NCBI GenBank assembly: GCA_963402885.1
Contig: OY727100.1
Coordinates: forward strand, 22,229,665-22,293,664
From: Antedon bifida
Taxonomy: Eukaryota; Echinodermata; Crinoidea; Comatulida; Antedonidae
DNA: 64,000 nucleotides
Direction of reading: 5' to 3'
The notes under the pieces are model-generated. The model saw nothing but the letters and a program-made list of their open reading frames with translations. It did not search any database and was not told the DNA's origin. Positions 21,901-30,300 of this stretch are shown here, in pieces (within the stretch, counting starts at the first letter, position 1; every line of letters starts with the position of its first letter). Made by a program: the position numbers and the translations under genes.

Positions 21901-24900
21901 AATAACTTATTTTATGCATAAAATATATTCAATAGAATTTTCTAGTGTATAAACAAATATTATAATTATGTATGTACTATATAATTTTCATAGTAAAAAT
22001 TGCCAGAAATAATAATAAGTATACAGTTTGTGAAAGTGATAAAACTAAAGATTTAAACTTCGTCCCCCTGAAAAAATGTTGAATATGGCATTTTAATTCC
22101 ACATAATATAGTTTTTCACTTTGACAATAAATTGGATTTGAAACGAATTAGAAAAGAAACTAGCCATTTGGAAGCCCATTGTTTATTTGTTAAATTTAAT
22201 TTTTTAATTTTGTCTTTTTTATAAGTAAAATCATGATTTTTGTGTATCTTTTTTGGCCCAAAAATTAATACCATTTATTTATTTAAAACATCATTATCTT
22301 GATTGCCTTTATTTATAGTAAAAGTACACTTTATTGTATTATTTATATTTTTTTGTTATTATTTAGAATAATGTTGCATTATTTAATTAGTATATCAGTC
22401 TTTAAATTCTTCTTAACAAACTGATTAGACATCCCTCATTTTAAAGAGGTAGTGATCATGGCGTCTCACTGCGAATCGTGCGGAGACAGATCAAACGAGG
22501 TGAAAGCTGGTGGAGGAATTGAACCTCAAGGAACCGAAATCAGGCTGAATATCACTGACCCGATCGACCTCAATAGAGACGTACTTAAGGTAATGAGTCG
22601 CAGAATGTATTCGTGAGTAATAATCCCGCCGGTTCTTTGATCATTTTATCATCGTTCAAACTACTAAGATTGGATTAAGTTTATAGCATTATGTGGGTTT
22701 ACAAATTCCCAGATTGCAATCAAACTCAATATATTGTTTAATCATGGGCCTATAAATTTGATTTACATTTAATTCATAGCGGTCCATGGTTTCCCATTTT
22801 CTGTTTTCAATTTAAATAGTTTATTTAATTTAATTAATTAGGAATTAATTTTATAATAATTTAGCTATAAATATTAAAGTCATTAGAAATGTTATTGATC
22901 TAAGGGACCATGTTTGAATTATTCTACTGCAATTATGGCAGTAACTACATTTTGTTTATTTTGTAATAACCTGTTTATGTAATTATTTAGTCTCAATCTT
23001 TTTTTTTTGTAATCGTACACGCTGTTTATTGCAGTGACTCCTCATCTATATTGTAACAAACGAAAATGATACGTTATTGCGGTAAAAAATGTAGTTATAC
23101 TGCAGTAACTGCAGTAGAATAATTCTGACTTGATCCGTAATCACCTTACTGGGACTTGGTGATGGTTATGAAATACAGCATGCGGAAAATGCAAATTAAC
23201 AAAATGCAAAATGCTCCAATTTATTGAAAGGTTAAATATAAATCAATGATCGGTTGTTTCCTCGATAATAAACTATATAAATGTAAATTTCATATCTCCT
23301 TTATCATAAAAGTCAAAAAGTAATTTATAGATTAAAGGATTTTCTTACTGCTTAATTATATACATATTTCTTACATATTTCCATTTTTTCTCTCCAGAAT
23401 TATTTTTCCTCATAACTTCTCCCTACCCCTCCCCCTCAATTTATGAGAAAGTCACTTAACTGTAATGAAAAAATAAATCTTGTCAAATATTTACTTGAAC
23501 AGTTGAAAGAGTAAATAAAATATAGTTACTTCAGTAACTGCAGAATAGTTTTGACAAGAAAACCAAGCATGAATGATATATAATTAATTTGTACTACTTT
23601 TTTGTTGATCATTAGTCCGAGACGTGCACGTTGAAGATCCCGTCGTTGGAGTTTGAACTTTGCAGCGGTACACTCGGCGGAAAGTTTACAACGTTAGAAG
23701 GTCTTCTTACCGATGTCAAAGGTCAGCTAAGTCAGCTCAATACATTCAAGCTTGGTGATAGTTCACAACCGTCGGATAACGTAAAAATGAAAGAATTCTT
23801 GGAAAAACTAGATAAGGTATGTTTTGTAGACCAAAATGATACTAAATACTACTTACGTACTATTTAACGCTGTTCCGCCGAATAGTCTTCTGACTTTTCT
23901 GCTCTGCTTATTAAAATCAAAATAATATACAGTAGAACCCATATTAAGGGGACACCTTCGGGACCCAATATAGTGCCCCCTTAATGGGGGTTATCCCCTA
24001 AATAGGTTTTTGCTTCCTGTGGTCCGTTTTATGGGAAAGTGTCCCCTGAATAGGAAAGTCCCACAAGGAGGGTTGTACTGTATAGGCGTACATATTACAA
24101 TTGAAAAAGGTGGAAAATTAACAAAGGTGAAAGCATAGATGGTAAGTCCAATAGAGTTTAAAATGTGTCCAAACCATAGAACATTTCCTTCTAGAAAATC
24201 AGCCAATCAGATATGCCAGTTTGAAGACACGCCCTTTCTCAGCTATGCACTACTATGTCCATACGTGCAGGAAGTTTGATTGTAATATCGTGTACTTTAT
24301 TCTAAAACGATCCTCTTGGGCAAAATTCAAATTTTAGTTCTTTCTGAAATTACAATTTTGTAACAATTTTCATTTTGAATTATGGAAATTGGATTTGTTT
24401 GAATGGACTGATTGTGTTTCAGAATAATCAATTGTTGCAGGATAAAACCAATAAGTGTACAAATTATGCTTACCAATGTCTGTGTTCACATTTATTTCCA
24501 GACATCATGTATCATTCTTGTTAATTGATCATACATAATTAAAGTATTTTTGATGTTAATGTCGCTGTTATTGTATTGTATCAACTTTCAATCTAATCAC
24601 ATTAGTAACCAATACCCTAATCATATTTAATTCTTTGAATTATTTGTGCCTGTAGCTGTTAGCTAATAACTAGTCAACTTTTACCTACTTTTCATGCTTT
24701 GCTTTGATTCCTGCTTTAGCAATAAACTCCAAATAATAGCACATTTTGGTTTAATGCAATAAACATATGATTTTAGTTTATTTCCATGTAGAAGTTCATG
24801 AGTCGCTGCAGTAATAACCAAAGCAGCTTGTTAAATAATTCCATGAACCGGTTAAAAAGTAAACAGAATGTAGTTACTGCAGTAACCGCAGTAGAATGTT

Positions 24901-25819
24901 GTTGACATGGTAACTTATTGAGTCGTGTCGTATACCTCATTAATGAGGCATTGAACTGAAGCTGCTAATATCTTAGTCTCTGTTTATTTTGTCTGATAAT
25001 TTTAATCAAACATTCAGGGCGTCACTAGTCTACTTGGTAAGTGTTAAATAAAACAATCAAATCATAAAGGAAATCAAACTAAATACTAACGCCTTAAGCT
25101 CTGTCTACACTATCAAAAGTGTGGCATGCCCAATATATCTCCTTTGTTATTCTACTAGATTATTGCTGGCCAATCAAATGTTTCCATTATCTTGGATGAC
25201 CCAGCTGGTAACAGCTACCTGCAGGTGAGTCTAAATATTTATGATTAAAAATGTTGTCATTGAGATGGTCACCCCCTACGCTGTACAAAAGATGCACTGG
25301 GTGAATTGTGTACACTCCAGTTTTTAAGTCCTTATCCAAAAAGACTTGTTCTACCACCAGAACAATGTTTGAGATGAATATTGAACCTGTGTCGATATTA
25401 TGACTACAGATTGCACTGTCTAACAAAGGCAATCAAACAACAGGATGCTGACTGAGCTCCAGAGATCAAAGGCTGTGGCTGCGACACGATCAGTCCCCTT
25501 AGCAGACACCACAAGCCGTGGAGAATATGTACCTAGTACAGTACTATTGGTAATTGTCACAGCCAGACATGGATCAAAGAACTGTTACAAGTTCCTATCC
25601 TGGCAAGGCTCATTGTCCTGTTGTTTTGGTCTAACTATTTGGCAACTCGACTCAACAACAATTAATTTCATTCATTGATTACAGAACCTGTACGCACCTG
25701 AGCAAGACCCAGAACTAACGGTAAGAAGATACACCAGGACACATGAACAGATGGAAGAGTTGGGCCTAGACCAGATTAACACAGATAACTATCAAGCAAA
25801 TGCTGCTAGCATATTATAA
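12925..25819 (+). CDS. ZPR1: ZPR1 zinc-finger protein
   Basis: A conserved eukaryotic protein with tandem C4 zinc fingers and alpha-beta domains. Family knowledge: it chaperones eEF1A and in animals is linked to growth signalling and SMN/snRNP biology. Eleven exons: 12925-13032, 13472-13633, 15025-15115, 15720-15790, 15960-16037, 16151-16273, 19832-19970, 22429-22589, 23616-23816, 25159-25224, 25685-25819. Phases agree throughout and give 444 aa, close to the usual ~460. Finger 1 is C30-x2-C33...C59-x2-C62 and finger 2 is C243-x2-C246...C272-x2-C275. Each is followed by its family motif ([22 protein letters not shown]), and DDxxGNSY appears twice ([16 protein letters not shown]). An acidic linker ([12 protein letters not shown]) precedes finger 2. 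Exon 6 is followed in frame by open intron sequence including a 12-bp array. Confidence 0.97.
13728..13852. mobile_element. MITE family A copy
   Basis: CTGTCTACACTATCAAAC at the left, TAGTTTGATAGTGTAGACAG at the right, and GACATGATGATGTCATATCA in the middle. In ZPR1 intron 2. Confidence 0.85.
14650..14945. repeat. CTTAAG-rich imperfect repeat tract
   Basis: About 300 bp of interleaved GACTTAAGTCAAGACTTAAA-like words with CCAGACTTAAG and ACTTAAACC. Many are self-complementary around CTTAAG. It ends ~80 bp before ZPR1 exon 3. A 72-codon open frame overlapping it is a by-product. Confidence 0.75.
15353..15500. mobile_element. MITE family A copy
   Basis: AAGCTCTGTCTACACTATCA on the left, AAACTAGTTTGAAAGTGTAG on the right, inner GACATGATGTCATATTTGAG. 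Located in ZPR1 intron 3. Confidence 0.85.
16379..16930. repeat. perfect 12-bp minisatellite (AATAAACAAAAC), 46 copies
   Basis: 552 bp made of uninterrupted AATAAACAAAAC units in ZPR1 intron 6, starting 105 bp after the exon-6 donor. The tract is in the same frame as exon 6 with no stop between, so unspliced RNA would add an Asn/Lys/Gln repeat (NNKQ)n and then stop at 16943-16945. Open frames on the minus strand are repeat artefacts. Confidence 0.97.
16957..17085. mobile_element. MITE family C fragment
   Basis: GCGTGTTTTCACTGTAGGAC followed by GCAACGCAAGG, then TTGTGATTGGTCAACTCACTT. Matches the outer end of family C seen at 44805-45060. Confidence 0.55.
17628..17735. repeat. ~22-bp tandem repeat, 5 imperfect copies
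   Basis: Units of the type GACATGACCCCTCGTCTTGC (variants GACATGACCTCTCGTCTTGC, AACATAACTCCTCATATTGC, GACATGACCCCTAGGCTTGC). In ZPR1 intron 6. Confidence 0.85.
19221..19249. repeat. perfect short hairpin
   Basis: CAACATGGAGGAA and TTCCTCCATGTTG flank a 3-nt loop (TAT). TGT and GTC flank the stem. It may be part of a small inverted-repeat element; no other evidence for a small RNA. Confidence 0.6.
19971..22428. other. ZPR1 intron 7
   Basis: 2.5 kb of AT-rich sequence. Short frames near 20064-20487 and 20911-21108 have no splice or family support. A tRNA-type SINE remnant lies at about 21590-21770. Confidence 0.65.
21590..21770 (-). mobile_element. SINE remnant
   Basis: Shares TCCAGAAAGACTTGTTC and CCACCAGAAC with 25255-25435 (TCCAAAAAGACTTGTTCTAC, CCACCAGAAC). 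A degenerate B box, GGGTTCAAGGTT, is read on the minus strand. Confidence 0.5.
22590..23615. other. ZPR1 intron 8
   Basis: Holds the family-B MITE at 22912-23135 and another family-B end fragment near 23521-23556, only 60 bp before exon 9. Nothing else recognised. Confidence 0.7.
22912..23135. mobile_element. MITE family B copy
   Basis: Begins GAATTATTCTACTGCAATTA and ends TGCAGTAGAATAATTCTGAC. The ends are inverted copies, the middle is AT-rich, and there is no coding capacity. Located in ZPR1 intron 8. Confidence 0.8.
23928..24082. mobile_element. short TIR element, family D
   Basis: Starts TACAGTAGAACCC and ends GGTTGTACTGTA, with a TA dinucleotide on both sides. The inside carries words like ATTAAGGGGACACC and GTGTCCCCTGAATAGG in inverted orientation. 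Related words fill 29340-29545 and 50620-51040. Confidence 0.75.
24803..24912. mobile_element. MITE family B, shortened copy
   Basis: GTCGCTGCAGTAATAACCAAA at the left and TAGTTACTGCAGTAACCGCA at the right, followed by GTAGAATGTTGTTGACATGG. Confidence 0.6.
25094..25135. mobile_element. MITE family A half element
   Basis: TTAAGCTCTGTCTACACTAT continues to CAAAAGTGTGGCATGCCCAA, then stops. Only one end is present, 24 bp upstream of ZPR1 exon 10. Confidence 0.7.
25255..25435 (-). mobile_element. SINE remnant
   Basis: Shares AAAGACTTGTTCTACCACCAG with the remnant at 21590-21770, and GTCACCCCCTACGCTGTACA with other SINE bodies. In ZPR1 intron 10. Confidence 0.45.
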
Positions 25820-25904
25820 TGACGAGACATACATTAAACGCTATTGTAATATACATGCTTGTATCTCCCTTTTTGTCTGACCAGTAATAATGATATAATA
25901 AGAA

Positions 25905-26105
25905 TCTTGTCAAAATTATTCTACTGCAGTTACTGCAGCAGTAATATAAATACATTTTTTACTGCAGTAACATATGATTTAGTTTGTTTCAATGTACAGT
26001 GTGTATGATTACCTAAACAAATCTTGCTAAAAAAGTCATGTAGACCAGTTAAAGAGTAAACAAAATATAGTTACTGCAGTAACTGCATTAAAATAATTCC
26101 AAAAA
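25905..26105. mobile_element. MITE family B copy
   Basis: AAATTATTCTACTGCAGTTA at the left and TAGTTACTGCAGTAACTGCA then ATAATTCC at the right. It lies about 90 bp past the ZPR1 stop codon, so it is probably transcribed as 3' UTR. Confidence 0.8.
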
Positions 26106-26213
26106 CTCTCCAAGTGTCATCTTGTTTGTCCATGTTGTGAGTATTCTTTTACCATGTGAGAAGTACTGAACATGCCATGAATATGCAAATAATGTTACAT
26201 AGTAATAATTCAG

Positions 26214-26364
26214 AATTATCAAACTAGTTTGACAACAAAACTGTGATGTATCCAAATATGGTAGTGATGTGCCCAAATATGGTAGTGATGTGCCCAAATA
26301 TGGTAGTGGTATGATATCACATTTTTTTGTCACATATACTTTGATAGTGTAGACAGAGCTTTAA
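26214..26364. mobile_element. MITE family A copy with 3 inner units
   Basis: Between inverted ends (ATTATCAAACTAGTTTGACA; TTTGATAGTGTAGACAGAGC) are three direct copies of the 21-bp word CCAAATATGGTAGTGATGTG. This is a small-scale version of the 21-copy array at 4894-5337. Confidence 0.85.
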
Positions 26365-26421
26365 GATGTACAATTCCCTAGTGTTTATATGTATTAAAGT
26401 ACAAATTGTGTCAATCTTTTG

Positions 26422-26427
26422 AATAAA
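26422..26427 (+). terminator. possible ZPR1 polyadenylation signal
   Basis: AATAAA about 600 bp after the ZPR1 stop. It is the first clear canonical hexamer I noted downstream; use is inferred. Confidence 0.35.
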
Positions 26428-26720
26428 GCTTTTGAAATATAGTCCCAAAGGCATACAGCAAACTGACAGTTTTAGACATTATATTCAAAATACTAAAAAA
26501 CTGTTTGTAATATAAGTTGTTCACTTATAAACAATTGTAATTACTGTATATGATCATTTCATGCTATCATTTGACATATCACAGCTGATTTTCTTTGTGC
26601 TTATCTATCATTTGTACACTATCATTATCATAGGCAAATATATTCCATGATATTATCATATATATTATATTTTTACCCTAAATAGGCTAACCGAAAAAAA
26701 GATATATGAGCATAATATTA

Positions 26721-26921
26721 TACCGTAAAACCTCGAAAAGAAGCCCATGGGCTTAAACCTCGAAAAGAAGCCCATCTCGAAAAGAAGCCCCCCCTCTACA
26801 GTTTGCAAAAGTACTCTCGAAAAGAAGCCATCTCAAAAAGAAGCCCATCTCGAAAAGAAGCCCACCCAAGAGCACTATAAAAAGAAGAAGCCCATGGGCT
26901 TCTTTTCAAGGTTTTACGGTA
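26721..26921. mobile_element. short TIR element, family E
   Basis: Begins TACCGTAAAACCTCGAAAAG and ends CTTTTCAAGGTTTTACGGTA. TATTA flanks both sides as a probable target duplication. The interior is several copies of CTCGAAAAGAAGCCCA and its complement. A degenerate relative (AAAAAGAAGCCCACC...GGGCTTCTTTTCGCGGTTTT) is built into every unit of the array at 54571-61811. Confidence 0.8.
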
Positions 26922-27245
26922 TATTATCATTTTAACCAAAGATCCCCCATTTAAAAATAAAACAATTAAAAGTGTGGTACATGAACTTTGGTGGGAAATA
27001 AAGATGTCAGATTAAAGATATTTGAAAAATAAATATATGCCCAGAATACTATAACTGTTTTATTTAATAAATGAATTGAATGAATTATGCCTATGAAGTC
27101 GGTTAATAGAGTAATGAATGTATCATGGAGCTATAAAATTATTAAAATTGTATAGCTCCGTGAATGTATTAAAAAACACGTTGGTTTGTTTACAAAAACT
27201 TGTAGGTCACCTGACTACTGTAGTAAAAACTAATTAAGCGTGAAA

Positions 27246-27255
27246 ATCACGTGAT
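27246..27255. promoter_or_regulatory. palindromic E-box ATCACGTGAT
   Basis: A 10-bp palindrome containing CACGTG, 55-64 bp before the first ATG of the dioxygenase gene. bHLH-zip factors bind such sites; use here is inferred from position only. Confidence 0.4.
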
Positions 27256-27309
27256 TACACAACAACAACATAACCTTGAGCTCCACACAGCGAAGAGAAA
27301 AAAGGGAGT

Positions 27310-30300
27310 ATGGTAAGTAGTATTGCTAATAAAAATCATTTATATTCGTATAAAAAATGTAATGGGTAAATTTAAAAATACATAACATGTTTATTAGATA
27401 TGCATGCTGCTTGTCATTATTGTAATTCATATATTAAACATCAATTGTCAAAAACGTATAAATTTGTCCGCCTAAAAACTGTAGTGTGTGTAGGTTACTA
27501 GTACTGTAATACTATCTATACTAGACTGCTGGTGATAGATGGGACAGGGAGTTGTTAACTCCCTGGATGGAATGTCGGTCGCATTTATCTTTCTAATTAG
27601 TCTCCTCAATCTGGGCCTACTGTTGACCTAGCCTGTCTGCCTAGAGGTAGATCCAGGGCAGCATTATACATTGCGTAATAAATAATAGTTAGTGATAATA
27701 GGATAGTGCATTAATCCATTATTAATTATAGCTAGACCTAGTTCTATTTACCATAATAAAGAGCTAAACTAGTTATTTAGTGGCACTCCTCACATTATTA
27801 TTAGAAGACATTTGTTTTGATCAATTACGAATTTATTTTTCAGGCACCAACCATGAAGGACTGGAGTACAGTTGAAAAACCAAGTGGAGGGTTGTTTGCC
27901 AAGGTATGTAGGCTTGCCATTTAAGCGCAGGAATTCACTTTCCATAGTTCATTCAACATTTATTCAGAAACAGTTCAAGAAATAAAAGCCGCATACATTT
28001 ACAATAACTTAAATGGAAACATTAAATAAGAACTGTATCAGGGATCGGAAAAAGAAGTAAAAGAACTTGTCAAATACCAACCCCTAAAAAACAAAAAGCA
28101 ACTGCATGACAAATCATTAGCTAACGGTAAATCTATAAATTATAATCCTAAAACAATTCACAAATGTTTTAGATATTTCATTTAACAAATAAAAAATCTA
28201 ATTACCAGTTTGTTTTATCAACATTCATCCATCAATCAAATTAAATAAAAATTTTGGAAATTCACCATCCCAGACCACCCCCTGACCACTTCCCCTTCCC
28301 CCATCCCCACTTCATTTAAAACAGGGTGGTTCATTAGAATTGATGTAACAGTGATAAGGTGTAACATCTTGATGTAACATCTTGTTTCATAGAACACATC
28401 GAATTGGGATGATTTCCAACTGCCAGAAGATCGTGTCAAGGAATTCTGGGAGAAGGGATATTTGACGAACGTACCAGTACTTACTTCCGAACAGTGTGAC
28501 CAGATACTTACAGTCTACCAACAATTAGCGGTTGGTGTTAATTGATTTTGATTAATAGAGTGATGTCATTATTTATATTGATTGTGGTTGTGATAATAGC
28601 TTGTTGGTGTTGATACCTTGGTGATGGCTGTGGTGATAGCTTGTTGATGTTGATACCTTGGTGATGGCTGTGGTGATAGCTTGTTGGTGTTGATACCTTG
28701 GTGATGGCTGTGGTGATAGCTTGTTGATGTTGATACCTTGGTGATGGCTGTGGTGATAGCTTGTTGGTGTTGATACCTTGGTGATGGCTGTGGTGATAGC
28801 TTGTTGGTGTTGATACCTTGGTGATGGCTGTGGTGATAGCTTGTTGATGTTGATACCTTGGTGATGGCTGTGGTGATAGCTTGTTGGTGTTGATACCTTG
28901 GTGATGGCTGTGGTGATAGCTTGTTGGTGTTGATACCTTGGTGATGGCTGTGGTGATAGCTTGTTGGTGTTGATACCTTGGTGATGGCTGTGGTGATAGC
29001 TTGTTGGTGTTGATACCTTGGTGATGGCTGTGGTGATAGCTTGTTGGTGTTGATACCTTGGTGATGGCTGTGGTGATAGCTTGTTGGTGTTGATACCTTG
29101 GTGATGGCTGTGGTGATAGCATGACTGGTCATACGGAGCTTTCAATTTGTGAGAACGGACGAAACCAACTTAGGTCAGGTCAATCGATGCGTTATCGGTC
29201 ATTGCTAGGAACTAGAAACCATTAAAACTGTGTCGAGGCAGAGCGAGGAAACACCAGTATCCCTGCATGTGCACAATGAATTAACATCTGACATTGTTTG
29301 GTTGTTGGTCTCGCAAATTGAATGATATGGTTGTGGTAGTAATGATATTGTAAGTGTCCTTAACAGGGTGTCCCCTGAATAGAGGTACAGCAACTCTCTT
29401 AAAAACCCAAAACTCTTCCAAAACCATACTTTTCTTGAAGTCCAAAAGGTCCCAATTTAATTTTTCTGAATACCAGACTTTCCAGAAAACCAGACATACT
29501 AGGTCAGCCCACAGGTGTCCGGTATTGGGAGAGTTGAATGTATCCCAAATGAGAGGTTTCACTTATATTTTCTGTAATTAGTAGTTTTGTAATTCAGTAT
29601 GATTCATTTATGGTATTTGTTTGGTTTTATTTTTTTCATGTCATATTTCCACAAATCATCTTTGCGTTTCAGAAGCAAATGGTAAGTAGTTAATTCACTT
29701 TGAAGTTTGAAAAAGTAAAATAAATAATGATAATAATTTGAGTATTTATGAGGCGATATTTACCAAAAAAGTCCTTTAAAAAGATTATGTTTGCTTTTCC
29801 AGTGTGCTGCGGTAGTTTGATAAATCTAATATTATATTTGAATTTAGTTAAATTTAACTAAGCAATGCAATTTTAAACATTAAGTCAGAGTGCTACTAGA
29901 ATTGAACCCATGCCTCCTGGTTTTAAAAACCACCACCACCTATCAAGTCTTCATGTAGTCACATGTAGTTTTTATATCAATGTAGTTCACCCATTATTTA
30001 CAAGATCTTCTCCTACAACATGACATAACAATGTAATCAATTTTATTACATCTTTCAATATTTCAATCTTCTAATGGCATATTAATTCCGAAACTTTATC
30101 GTTTAGAATTTATGACTTCCATTTATTTCTATTATATAGGATACAGTTAATTAAGACTATCTCTTGATTGCCTAAGTTCAACTAAAGATGAAGATATTAA
30201 TCATTAATAATGGTTATTTTTCGTTATTCAGGATGAAAGTGATCAGTTTCCTGGGTACGACCTACTTTATGAATTCCATAGTAACCAAAGCGGTGACCCC

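Larger units (their letters stand above)
23817..25158. other. ZPR1 intron 9
   Basis: Holds the family-D element, a family-B piece (24803-24912) and a family-A half element (25094-25135) just before exon 10. No further gene seen. Confidence 0.7.
28531..30231. other. dioxygenase intron around the microexon
   Basis: Holds the 40-bp minisatellite, a family D-like element and the 9-nt exon at 29673-29681. A degenerate tRNA-like stretch (TGAACCCATGCC near 29900) is also present. No separate gene. Confidence 0.7.

Noticed and set aside
28538-29145. Three minus-strand open frames of ~190 codons
   Set aside because: All arise from the 40-bp minisatellite; the three frames give the same peptides in rotation.
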